DNA of 64,000 nucleotides from Pedobacter miscanthi. Its GTDB lineage: Bacteria; Bacteroidota; Bacteroidia; Sphingobacteriales; Sphingobacteriaceae. The DNA lies in assembly GCF_003315595.1 (NCBI RefSeq), contig NZ_QNQU01000013.1:62001-126000 (forward strand), read 5' to 3'. Below, piece after piece: positions 25,901 to 35,136 of this stretch (the first letter of the stretch is position 1; each line of letters begins with the position of its first letter). The position numbers and the translations under genes were made by a program. The notes beneath the pieces were generated by a model. It did not search any database and was not told the origin of the DNA. It saw only the letters and a program-made list of their open reading frames with translations.

Positions 25901-28228
25901 TTAAAGGTTTTTAAAAGGTTTCTGGTTAAAATACAGCCTGTAATCTTTAATTCTTCCGTTGGCATTATCCTGCCTTGGCAACAGTTTTAATGTTTTAACG
26001 GTATAGTTTTTACCCATATCAATCACTATCTGGTGCGGTGGTTTAGGCGATTTACTTTCCCATTGGGTATGCCATATACTGGTTAACTGCAGGTCGAACA
26101 CATTGGCGGCATTGCCATCATCGCCCCCCAGTTCTTCACTATCGGCAAAAACAACTTTCCAATCACTGCGTGGTATTTCGTTGCCTTTATCATCAAGCAG
26201 TATAATTTCGGCAACACTGGTAAAGGGCTGCCCTTTTTGTTCAGAAAGTGCTTCTAAACAGAAATATCTGGCGTTTACAGGTTTAAAATCAACAACCTGC
26301 CATTTGTTATCATTTGCAAAGCTGCCTTGGGTATAAGCCTGTTGAGCATCGGCCAGCCATTTCTGGTTTGCCTTACGGTGCATTTGGGGTTGTTTTTCGT
26401 TTACCACGTCCAAAATCGGATGATCCAAAAAGCTTAATGCAGGTTTTTCCATCCCGAATAAATCGAAAACCACCACTTCGTTTTTTCCTTTTTTAAGCCA
26501 GCTGCCGGGTACCAGCATGGTTTGTGTAGGGCCGATATTCCAGTATCTGCCCAAACACATTCCATTTAACCAAACTAATCCCTTGTTCCATTTACCCATA
26601 TCGAGGTAAGTATCTTCCTGTTTGGTAGCACTAAAACTGCCTTTATAAAAAGCTGCCGCAGCAGGTTGTTTGTTTAGTTTTTCGTAACGGTGGGGTATAT
26701 TAACCTCTCCCATCCTGATGGGGTAATTCTTCCACCCTTTTAAAACAGTTTGTTTGCCGTTTTCTGCCAGGTAAACTGCGCCGTGTATGCCTTTCCTATC
26801 GTGCATCTGGTAGCCATAGTTTACCCTGCCGGTAGCCTCTACCAATACCTTTAAAGTGCCTTTTGCGGCACGGGCCGGAATTTCGATGCTGAATTTATTT
26901 TTTCTCCGGTCGAGCTCGCCAATCTTTTTCCCGTTGATGTATACCAGGGCATAATCGTGTATATCATTAAAAACCAGTGTGGCTTTTTTGCCAGCGGTTA
27001 AAACGGTTTCGTATAATACGGCACCAAAATCCTGATTTAAATCTTCCATCAGCATGGCAGTATCTGCCAAAACGGGTTTAGGGAGGTTTTTGCCAAGCAC
27101 CGCGACTGACGAAAAGGTAACGGGTTGCAACTGCTGGATTTTATTTGCCGCAGGTACATCGGGCAGTACTTCGCCCTCTTGCAGGTAACCAGCAAAAAGC
27201 TTGCGGATGGCATAAAATTTTTCGGTAGCGTTACCAGCTTCATCAATAGGGGCATCGTAATCGTAACTGCTGGTTTGTGGTAAATAAGGCGGTGCATTGG
27301 CGCCGCTGTAGGTGCCAAAACTGGTGCCGCCATGTGCCATATAAATACTGAAAGATGCTTTCTGATCGAGCATATATTTGAGCTCATCAACAATACGCTG
27401 CGTATCGCCTTTGTGGTGGGGCCTGCCCCAGCTATCAAACCAGCCCGGGTAATATTCGCCACACATTAAAGGCCCTGTTGGTTGTATGGCCCTTAAAACT
27501 TTAAAATTGGCTTCGGGTCCGCTGCCAAAGTTTACCACGGCAAATAAATCATCGGGGTGGTCATTCTTTAGCTGCGAAGGGCCATCGCAATGAAACAGAG
27601 GAACCGTAAAACCAGCTTCTTGTAAATCCGCCTTAATTATATTCATATAGGCTTTATCATTGCCATAGCTGCCGTATTCATTTTCTACCTGCACCATAAT
27701 AATGTTACCACCATTGCTAATTTGTAAAGGTGCAAGCTGTTTGCCCACTGCCAAAAGGTATTTTTTCGATCGCTCTAAAAAGTACGGATGTTGTGTGCGC
27801 AAACGGATGCTTTTATCTTTTAACAGCCACCAGGGGAAACCGCCAAACTCCCACTCGGCGCACGAGTATGGCCCCGGCCTTAATATTACATACAAACCCA
27901 CCTCTTTTGCCAGCCTGCAAAATTCGGCAGCATCGCTCTGGCCTGTCCAGGTAAAGTTGCCAGGCTGTTTTTCGTGCATGTTCCAAAACAGGTAGGCACA
28001 AACGGTATTTAAACCCATGGCTTTGGCCATTTGCAAACGCTGTTTCCACTCGGCTTTGGGTATGCGGGCAAAATGCATTTCGCCGCAGCGTATAATATAA
28101 GGTTTGCCGTTAAGCTCAAATGCATTGGCACCAATGGCAAAGGTGTTTTGCTGCTGGGCACGGCCATTTACATTTAAGCCCGTTAATAAGGCTATTACCA
28201 ATATATTTTTAAGCAAAAGGTTGCGCAT
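25901..28228 (-). CDS. Glycoside hydrolase family 35 beta-galactosidase
   Basis: 775 residues with a signal peptide (VIALLTGLNVNGRAQ). The TIM barrel shows the GH35 signature PGPYSCAEWEFGGFPWWL (about 118-135), the acid/base Glu in QVENEYGSYG (about 188) and the probable nucleophile Glu in MCGEYYPGWFDSWG (about 257). Beta-sandwich domains follow, and the last 150 residues are a discoidin-like carbohydrate-binding region with IWHTQW. It is first in the leftward run GH35-GH109-kinase. Export and context point to trimming of terminal galactose from glycans. Confidence 0.92.
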   Translation of the reverse strand: MRNLLLKNILVIALLTGLNVNGRAQQQNTFAIGANAFELNGKPYIIRCGEMHFARIPKAEWKQRLQMAKAMGLNTVCAYLFWNMHEKQPGNFTWTGQSDAAEFCRLAKEVGLYVILRPGPYSCAEWEFGGFPWWLLKDKSIRLRTQHPYFLERSKKYLLAVGKQLAPLQISNGGNIIMVQVENEYGSYGNDKAYMNIIKADLQEAGFTVPLFHCDGPSQLKNDHPDDLFAVVNFGSGPEANFKVLRAIQPTGPLMCGEYYPGWFDSWGRPHHKGDTQRIVDELKYMLDQKASFSIYMAHGGTSFGTYSGANAPPYLPQTSSYDYDAPIDEAGNATEKFYAIRKLFAGYLQEGEVLPDVPAANKIQQLQPVTFSSVAVLGKNLPKPVLADTAMLMEDLNQDFGAVLYETVLTAGKKATLVFNDIHDYALVYINGKKIGELDRRKNKFSIEIPARAAKGTLKVLVEATGRVNYGYQMHDRKGIHGAVYLAENGKQTVLKGWKNYPIRMGEVNIPHRYEKLNKQPAAAAFYKGSFSATKQEDTYLDMGKWNKGLVWLNGMCLGRYWNIGPTQTMLVPGSWLKKGKNEVVVFDLFGMEKPALSFLDHPILDVVNEKQPQMHRKANQKWLADAQQAYTQGSFANDNKWQVVDFKPVNARYFCLEALSEQKGQPFTSVAEIILLDDKGNEIPRSDWKVVFADSEELGGDDGNAANVFDLQLTSIWHTQWESKSPKPPHQIVIDMGKNYTVKTLKLLPRQDNANGRIKDYRLYFNQKPFKNL

Positions 28229-28413
28229 TTGTTAAGGTTTTGTTCGGTTTTATTGCTTTGTATTTTTTAAAAGTAGAACAAGCAAATGAGCAAAACAACA
28301 TAAATATCAGCGCAAACGATTGTCTAATTTTTACCGCATAGCCTTTTGGGCAGGGCAATTACCTTGATATAAACAGGCTTACCATAAACCGATAACTAAA
28401 CTGAATAAAACAG

Positions 28414-28431
28414 TGTAGAAATATTTCTACA
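28414..28431. promoter_or_regulatory. 18-bp perfect palindrome between GH35 and vgrG
   Basis: TGTAGAAATATTTCTACA reads the same on both strands. It lies in the 447-bp divergent spacer, 186 bp from the GH35 start and 245 bp from the vgrG ATG. It could be an operator for either unit. It is not a CTwCAG promoter of the type described at 41-48 kb, because there is no 11-bp direct repeat. Nothing else recognisable was seen in 28229-28675. Confidence 0.4.
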
Positions 28432-28675
28432 GGGAGCTTAAAGTGGGGAAGGTTTTCTACGTTCTACAATTTGAGATTAAAGAACTGAACCTGGTATTAA
28501 AAACGATTTATAAGTTTTTAATTTCTGAAAAAACGGTTTCACAATGTTCAGAATGCACTATCCAACAGCAAAGCAACTGTAAATCAGCAATCTACAAGCA
28601 TACACAAAAAAATTGGCTACAGTTTTGCCAAACACTTATTACAACTACTTTATCGGTATTTCTAAACAGACGCTC

Positions 28676-30490
28676 ATGGAAAACAAACTTATTACCGAAA
28701 TCAATATCGAAAACAAAGCCATTACCCACTTTGATTCATTCGGTCTGGAACAGCGATTTAATGGACATCATTATTTCGAACTCCGGTTTAAGCAAAATGA
28801 ATTAGGATTACCAGGCTTAATCAACCTCGACAATAGTCGTGATTTTATAGGTAAAACACTTACTGTTTCTTTTGGTTATCAGTTTGATAAACTACAGGAA
28901 TTCGCCGGAATAGTTACCAACGTTGCGCTTGCACAAAGTCATGGTTATCATGGTGTTTTAGTAGTGAGTGGCTACAGTCCTACCATTTTAATCGATCGCG
29001 GCGCAGATCTGGGATCTTACCTTGGTAAAAATTTAACTGAAATTGTAGGGCTCACGACAAAAGACATTCCTGAGAACGATCTGAAGATTGTTTGTAAGCC
29101 TAACCGAAACACACCAATTGACTATCTTATCCAATACCTCGAAAGTGATTTTAATTTCCTAAACCGCTTATCTGCAGAATATCACGAATGGTTTTTCTAC
29201 GATGGTAAACAGCTCAACTTTGGCAAACCCGATACACTAAAACAAGTAGAACTATTTTATGGACGAGATGTGCAGGATCTTCAATATGCCATTCAAATTT
29301 CTCCACTGCAGCATAAACTTTTTTCATATCATCCAGAAGCTGACGAAATGCTGCAAAGTGAAGGAGATAAAAAGGCAGATGACGTACCTGATCTTGTACA
29401 TGCAATAAATGCCTCTAATCGTACCTATAGCAAAACATTTAATCAACCTTCGTCTATCCGTACAGAAAATAGCAACGACATTAAAAACAATGTAGAGAAT
29501 GAAGAAAAGGCCAATGCATCCGAACTTTTAAAAATCAGCGCCAAAGGCGATAATGCTGAAGTAAGCATAGGGAGTATTGCCGAAATAAGCATGAGCATTA
29601 AGCAGGAAATCAATTTTATAACAGAAAGCCTGGGCAAATTCCTGATCACAGGTATCAATCATCATATTGATCTAGCGGGAAAATATCATAATACTTTCGA
29701 AGGATTAACAGCGGGCACCGAATGTATTAAGGTAAAAAACTATCAAAAAACAAATCCGGAGATACAGTTAGCAGATGTGGTAGACAATCAGGATCCTTTA
29801 GGGCAAGGCCGTATTAAAGTGAGGTTTAAATGGACAAGTGCACATAATGATGCAAGCGAATGGTTAAGGATAATTACGCCAGACGCGGGTAGCAGCACAC
29901 AGGTAAAAACCAACAGGGGTTTTGTTTTCGTACCCGAAATTGGCGACCAGGTTGCGGTAAGTTTTGAAGAAGGAAATATTGCAAAGCCGATTGTACTGGG
30001 CAGCATTTTTCATGGCTTAAACGGTTCGGGTGGAGATACAGACAACCATTTGAAAACAATTGCAACGAGAAGTGGCCATACCATCGAATTTAACGACACA
30101 TCAGGAGCAGAAACCATTACTATTACCGATAAAAGCAACAACATCATCAGGTTTGACACCCAGGAATCGAGTATCGAAATCTCTTCACCTGAAAACATTA
30201 CCATTAACGCCAAAAATATACATATCAATGCCGATCAGCACATTTCTATATCGGCAGGCGAACATATTTATAATAATGCAGGGGCAAATATTGCCAGTAA
30301 TGCCGGCGAAAACCATTCATTAATGGCCGAAAATATTACACTGGTAGCCAATAATCAAATTAATAAAACAGCCACCCATATCGAAAAAACTGCAGAAGAA
30401 ATCAGTTTAAACAGCACGAAAAATAATATCGAATTGCATAGCGCTAAAGAAATCATCAATAAAAGTGGTAGTAAGGTTAAATTATTTTAA
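28676..30490 (+). CDS. vgrG: VgrG-family spike protein of a type VI secretion or related injection system
   Basis: 604 residues from the ATG at 28676; an in-frame TTG at 28613 gives a longer form but is a weaker start. The gp27-like base lies in the first 370 residues. An OB-fold gp5-like part follows (ADVVDNQDPLGQGRIKVRF, WLRIITPDAG, FVFVPEIGDQVAVSFEEG). The C-terminus is a repetitive beta-helix needle (NITINAKNIHINAD, NIASNAGEN). No sheath, tube or ATPase gene is nearby, so this is an orphan VgrG island whose product would load on an apparatus encoded elsewhere. Confidence 0.92.
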   Translation: MENKLITEINIENKAITHFDSFGLEQRFNGHHYFELRFKQNELGLPGLINLDNSRDFIGKTLTVSFGYQFDKLQEFAGIVTNVALAQSHGYHGVLVVSGYSPTILIDRGADLGSYLGKNLTEIVGLTTKDIPENDLKIVCKPNRNTPIDYLIQYLESDFNFLNRLSAEYHEWFFYDGKQLNFGKPDTLKQVELFYGRDVQDLQYAIQISPLQHKLFSYHPEADEMLQSEGDKKADDVPDLVHAINASNRTYSKTFNQPSSIRTENSNDIKNNVENEEKANASELLKISAKGDNAEVSIGSIAEISMSIKQEINFITESLGKFLITGINHHIDLAGKYHNTFEGLTAGTECIKVKNYQKTNPEIQLADVVDNQDPLGQGRIKVRFKWTSAHNDASEWLRIITPDAGSSTQVKTNRGFVFVPEIGDQVAVSFEEGNIAKPIVLGSIFHGLNGSGGDTDNHLKTIATRSGHTIEFNDTSGAETITITDKSNNIIRFDTQESSIEISSPENITINAKNIHINADQHISISAGEHIYNNAGANIASNAGENHSLMAENITLVANNQINKTATHIEKTAEEISLNSTKNNIELHSAKEIINKSGSKVKLF

Positions 30491-30492
30491 AA

Positions 30493-30648
30493 ATGGGAAC
30501 AATTACATACATCGGCAAAATCATAACCGAACGTGCAGAAAGTGCAAAATGGTTTGCTACAAAAGGAAATATCGGTTTTAATGCGGGCAAAGAAGTGTTG
30601 CTACAGGGAAAGGATAAATCCAGGTATGAAAAATATAAATCCTCTTAA
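30493..30648 (+). CDS. Putative 51-residue protein between vgrG and the adaptor-like gene
   Basis: An ATG 2 bp after the vgrG stop opens a 51-codon frame ending in TAA at 30646-30648. The product begins MGTITYIGKIITERAESAKW and ends KSRYEKYKSS. The GKIITERAE and KGNIGFNAGKEV pattern looks like the N-terminal beta repeats of VgrG-associated cargo, so it may be a small cargo protein or the remnant of a longer effector. It overlaps the next ATG by 23 bp. The tight spacing to vgrG supports translation. Confidence 0.55.
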   Translation: MGTITYIGKIITERAESAKWFATKGNIGFNAGKEVLLQGKDKSRYEKYKSS

Positions 30649-31486
30649 CTCATGTAGGTCAATAAGTATCAGCGCAATGGGCAAAATTGAGTACAAACCC
30701 TTACAAAAACCTTTAAATATGCTTTTAAAAATAGAAGTGTCAGAAAAAACAGCACAGAAGGATAAATATAGCTTGATGCTTTTTGAAGTAACTATTTTAC
30801 CGGCGCAGGTTTCATTTTGGTCTGGCCATAAGCATATAGAAGTTTTCCGCAGGCGGGTTGAAACTAACCATTTGCCCAATAACGATGCTGACGCTTTTGC
30901 CCGGCAGGTTTCTACCTTATTAAATCACCTTACTTTAAAATTGGATTTTAACGGCAGGCCCATAAATATCGAAAAACAGCAGGAACTGTGGCAAAATTGG
31001 CTGCTACTTAGAACAAATCTATCTGCCAGTTATAGGGGCGATTGGATTGAAAAAGCACTAACAAAAATTGATAAAAAACTATTGCCTGGCGAAGGATTAA
31101 CAACTTACATACTGCAGGATATTTTCCTGAACGAATACTTCAGGGGTGTATACAATGCCTTCTTTATCGAAAATTCTTTTTGTGGTAAAAGGACAATTTA
31201 TGGTTTATGTGCTTCACCTATTTTATTTAATGAAGAGTGGACATTGAAAACTTCATCATCCGGACAGTTAATTAATTTCTCCGGTAAATGGGATAAAACA
31301 GAGGCTCAACCGGGGGTAAACAATTGGCTCAAAAACCAGATCGATTATGTTAACGCAGAAATGGAGATGAAAGGTTTTTATCAGATCGATAATGTTACAG
31401 GTTGGTGCAACTCGCTTGAAAGTAACTACTTATTAAGTATAAATGATTACAAAAAAGAGTTAAAGATCGTTTTAACCACCAATTAA
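30626..31486 (+). CDS. VgrG-cassette protein of unknown family, possible effector adaptor
   Basis: 286 residues from the ATG at 30626; a second ATG at 30677 is also possible. A longer frame starts only with a GTG at 30533, inside the 51-codon ORF. It has no signal peptide or membrane span. The middle has a recognisable beta-rich start (SLMLFEVTILPAQVSFWSG) and a helical part (QELWQNWLLLRTNL, LTTYILQDIFLNEYFRGVYNAFF). No catalytic motif was found. Lying between the spike and the PAAR-like effector, it may be a chaperone or adaptor that loads the effector. This is inference from position only. Confidence 0.72.
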   Translation: MKNINPLNSCRSISISAMGKIEYKPLQKPLNMLLKIEVSEKTAQKDKYSLMLFEVTILPAQVSFWSGHKHIEVFRRRVETNHLPNNDADAFARQVSTLLNHLTLKLDFNGRPINIEKQQELWQNWLLLRTNLSASYRGDWIEKALTKIDKKLLPGEGLTTYILQDIFLNEYFRGVYNAFFIENSFCGKRTIYGLCASPILFNEEWTLKTSSSGQLINFSGKWDKTEAQPGVNNWLKNQIDYVNAEMEMKGFYQIDNVTGWCNSLESNYLLSINDYKKELKIVLTTN

Positions 31487-31496
31487 ATATAAAAAT

Positions 31497-34400
31497 ATGA
31501 ATTGGAGCACAGATCCTGAAATAACAGAAGATAAAACAAGCCGTAGAGAAGAAGCGCTTACTGATTCGAAAGAACCATCGGCAAATCTAACCCCAAAAAA
31601 AACTGATCAGCCTGAACAAAATGGTGAAATCACCGAACTTTTAGTATGTCAGGGAGCAAAGTGTACTTGCGACAAGGCAGTAGATCCTTCCCCCAAACCG
31701 CTCCATGTACTCAGCCACAATAAATATGTAATCAACGATGCAAATGAAACCAAGCTTATTGCCACAACGTTAGAAAACAAATTGCTTAACCTAAATTTTG
31801 GTCAATGTAAGGTTCCTGATCCCGGTAAACCGGTTCCTTGTACTGCCAAATTGCAATGGAAAGATTATTATGAAAAGATAGTACTTTCTAACAATGCCTA
31901 TGTACTTACTGATAAAAGTACCGCAGTATGTACTGCAAAAGGAGGAAATATAAAAATTGTACAACATGGCCAGCAAGCTGAAATTACTTCGCAAGTACTT
32001 GAAAATGCTAATTCAGGTAACTGGGCAGCCGATGGCCCGTTACTTACGGAAGAATTAATACATACCGAAGAAGAAGCAAAAAATGAGGATGAAGATGGTG
32101 CAACCGTAAAATCGATATCTCCTTTAATGTATGGAGAGGAACAACCACTAAATAGTCCAGTTACTTTCAAAGCAAATTTTACCGGCGAACCAAGTGATGC
32201 CGAAAAGCAAGGGGTTAACTGGGTGGTTTATGATGTAAATGGCAGGCCAATGCAGTTGCGAAGTGATGCCGGCGAAACCCTTACCGTTACTTTTAAAAAG
32301 GCCGGCACCTACCTGATCGAAGCTTATGGCAAGACCAATGGTGATAAAAAAGTAACCAGGGCTTATACTATTAAAGAAAATGAAATTGAAACTGTTACCA
32401 CAATTAACGGGAAAAGCAAAGTAAGGATACAAACGCCTGTTGAGTTCAGACTAAAAAGCCTTTTTCCAACGGTTGCCATTCCGGGCGACATCCGAACCAT
32501 TACCTGGGAGGTCACAAAAATCAGCGGTAAGGGCACTCCTGTTTTATTAAACTCCAAAGGAAACGCGACGCAGGTAATTTGCAATGACGAATGTTCCTAC
32601 ATCGTATCGGCATGTTTTAATGGCATTCCAAAACAATCAGAAAAGATGCAGGCTATAAAAAACGGGATCAAATCCGTTATAGCTTCCAGTGAAAGCACAA
32701 GGATAAACGATGAAGTAAACTTTAGTGTAAAAGGTCTGTTCAAAATATTACCTGCCCTACTGGAAGAAAGCGCAGCAGTAAAATGGATATGTAAAGATGC
32801 TAAAGGTAAGCTGGTAGATGCATTTAAATCCAAAACCGGTGAAACCATTACCCACAAATTCTTAGATCCCGGCGAATATACCATTCAGGCCTATTTAGAA
32901 CAACCAAGCTCCAAAGTAGCCGTTAAAATAATGGTTGCCCAACCCGAAATTGTCTTGGCTCAATGGGAATATCCCGAAGGTGGCAAAAAAACAAAAACCG
33001 GATGGGACGAACCAAATCATGCCTATCTAAAATTTAAAGCAGCCGAAGGCATAACGGTCAATCTGGAATATGGTTATATTGATAGTGGTGGTAATGCCAA
33101 ATCCATACATATTATTAAATGTTTCAAAATACCTCGAAACCAGATTTTAAATACTGCTGGGTATGATTTTATCCCAAATGCAGAAAAATATAAGAAACTA
33201 TTAAAGGAAGGGACAGAATTTTATTTCAAGATATATTCAGCCGATGAGAAATATGAAATTTTAAATGGGAATATCCCTCAGCCGCTGCAAAAACTAAAAC
33301 TGGTTACCAAAGAAGAAATTGTAAGTATTGAATTTTTAACCGACAACAGGCAGGTAATACAGGCTTTATATGGTAGTAAAATGAAATGCCGCATCCGGAC
33401 CAGAAACCTGAGTGCAAAAGAAATAGCGGTTAAAATATACCGTAAAGAAAGTCGCTTAGGTTTAGATCGGCTAAGAAAAGATACCGTTGTACACCATAAA
33501 AACCATGCTTTAAATGCCCACGGTATAGTTGAATTTGATTTCACCCTATCCAAAAGCTGGGAAAAAACTTACGGCGAAAAACTATACCATTTCTATGCTG
33601 TAATTGAAGAAATGGAGTTTTTTGGTATCAGTAATACTCTGGTTGCCTTTAAAAAGGATATCCCCGCAAATGGAGGTAAAGCTCTGGTGGGAATAGGGCG
33701 TCAGGAAGGACACAGCGTGGGTAAATGCCCAAGGTGTAATGAAGCAATCACCACATCACAATTGAAGGAGATTTTTAAAGATGCCGACAATACTACACTC
33801 CAATTAGTAGCCGAAACCTACAACAAATACATGGCCGAGTTTGGAATGAATACCTGCTGGGTTAAGGCACATTTTTTTGCTCAGATCAGGGTAGAATCGA
33901 GCACTAAACTTCATCTAAAAACCGGGGAGAATATGAATTACAGCGCAGATACCCTGATCAATGGCAACCTGAATAAAAAGACAGGAAGGCGAGATAGCCC
34001 ACCGTTTTCATATTTCGCCAAACATAAAGAAGATGCCTATAAATACGGCCGGACAAAAGATCATGCGGCCAACGAGCAAATGATAGCTAACCTGGCTTAT
34101 GCGGACAAGAATAGAAGTGTAGCAAACCGCGTGGGTAATACCCAGGAGGGCGATGGCTGGAAATTTAGAGGTAAAGGCCTGATACAACTTACCGGACGCG
34201 AAAACTATGCGAAGGCTAATACCTATACCTTAAAATATGAAAAAGTAGATATTTTAAAAGACTCTGACATTGTTGCAAAGGATATTAAGATCGCAGTTTT
34301 AACATCAATGGCTTTTTTTAAGTGGAGGGGATTGATAGCGTTGAGTAATGGATTTAACAAGAACAAAGAAGTCTCTGAAAGAGTTGGAAATAAAGTTAGT

Positions 34401-35126
34401 GATAGTTATAAAAAAAAACAGAGAGCTTTTGATCTTTATTCTTCTCGGGCTTTCAAAGTAATCGAATGCGACTGGAAATCAATTGATATTCAAAGCTATA
34501 AAAAGAGAGCTCCATGGATGGAAATTGCAATTAAAGAAGCAAAAGATTATGGGGGCAAAAAGGAAAATATAATTGATAATAGAATCAAACAATACCACAA
34601 AGAAGGGGGTAATACAGTCGGAGATTACAGGGTTTCATGGTGTGCTTCTTTTGTGAATTGGTGTATACTAAAATCCAATTATAAAATAAAAGCATCAGCT
34701 TCCTCACAAAGCTTTATAAATAGTAACAAAGTTGAAAAATGTGAAATTTTCTACGGAGCAATTGCTGTGTTTACAGATTGTGATGCTAATGGAAACACCT
34801 TATTAAGCGAAGAAGGCTTTACACATGGTCATGTTGCATTCGTTTATGGAAAGCTTACAAATGGTCAATACTGTGTGTTAGGAGGAAATCAAGGAGATAA
34901 ATTGAAGGTTTCGAATTATGATTGTAGTGGAAAAGTGTTTTACAGCTACAAGAAAAAGGATGGCACTAAAGTCTTCAAACGGTTTAGAGGCTTTTATAAA
35001 CCTAAAGGATATAATCTAAATAGCCTTGATAACTTAAATGACAATTATGAAAAACTAAGTGATACAAATATTAAAGTAATAGGGATAGCACTTAACAATA
35101 ATCAAAAGGGAGAAAAATCACAATAA
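31497..35126 (+). CDS. PAAR-like putative effector with GH19-type and TIGR02594/CHAP-like domains
   Basis: 1209 residues. Residues about 40-180 form a cysteine-containing DUF4280-type PAAR-like domain (LLVCQGAKCTCDKAV, LQWKDYYEKIVLSNNAYVLTD) that would cap a VgrG spike. Repeated Ig-like beta domains follow (about 200-480) and a further beta region to about 720. Residues about 735-980 resemble GH19 chitinase/muramidase (FAQIRVESS, RGKGLIQLTGRENY). Residues about 1003-1170 resemble TIGR02594/NlpC-like amidases (APWMEIAIKEA, VSWCASFVNW, THGHVAFVYG giving Cys and His). Two wall-cutting domains on one spike tip suggest an antibacterial peptidoglycan-degrading effector. The last third is visibly AT-richer. 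Confidence 0.87.
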   Translation: MNWSTDPEITEDKTSRREEALTDSKEPSANLTPKKTDQPEQNGEITELLVCQGAKCTCDKAVDPSPKPLHVLSHNKYVINDANETKLIATTLENKLLNLNFGQCKVPDPGKPVPCTAKLQWKDYYEKIVLSNNAYVLTDKSTAVCTAKGGNIKIVQHGQQAEITSQVLENANSGNWAADGPLLTEELIHTEEEAKNEDEDGATVKSISPLMYGEEQPLNSPVTFKANFTGEPSDAEKQGVNWVVYDVNGRPMQLRSDAGETLTVTFKKAGTYLIEAYGKTNGDKKVTRAYTIKENEIETVTTINGKSKVRIQTPVEFRLKSLFPTVAIPGDIRTITWEVTKISGKGTPVLLNSKGNATQVICNDECSYIVSACFNGIPKQSEKMQAIKNGIKSVIASSESTRINDEVNFSVKGLFKILPALLEESAAVKWICKDAKGKLVDAFKSKTGETITHKFLDPGEYTIQAYLEQPSSKVAVKIMVAQPEIVLAQWEYPEGGKKTKTGWDEPNHAYLKFKAAEGITVNLEYGYIDSGGNAKSIHIIKCFKIPRNQILNTAGYDFIPNAEKYKKLLKEGTEFYFKIYSADEKYEILNGNIPQPLQKLKLVTKEEIVSIEFLTDNRQVIQALYGSKMKCRIRTRNLSAKEIAVKIYRKESRLGLDRLRKDTVVHHKNHALNAHGIVEFDFTLSKSWEKTYGEKLYHFYAVIEEMEFFGISNTLVAFKKDIPANGGKALVGIGRQEGHSVGKCPRCNEAITTSQLKEIFKDADNTTLQLVAETYNKYMAEFGMNTCWVKAHFFAQIRVESSTKLHLKTGENMNYSADTLINGNLNKKTGRRDSPPFSYFAKHKEDAYKYGRTKDHAANEQMIANLAYADKNRSVANRVGNTQEGDGWKFRGKGLIQLTGRENYAKANTYTLKYEKVDILKDSDIVAKDIKIAVLTSMAFFKWRGLIALSNGFNKNKEVSERVGNKVSDSYKKKQRAFDLYSSRAFKVIECDWKSIDIQSYKKRAPWMEIAIKEAKDYGGKKENIIDNRIKQYHKEGGNTVGDYRVSWCASFVNWCILKSNYKIKASASSQSFINSNKVEKCEIFYGAIAVFTDCDANGNTLLSEEGFTHGHVAFVYGKLTNGQYCVLGGNQGDKLKVSNYDCSGKVFYSYKKKDGTKVFKRFRGFYKPKGYNLNSLDNLNDNYEKLSDTNIKVIGIALNNNQKGEKSQ

Positions 35127-35136
35127 TTACATAAAA

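Noticed and set aside
28443..28805. 120-codon plus-strand ORF before vgrG
   Set aside because: It overlaps the vgrG start region in another frame, has unlike composition and no recognisable feature.
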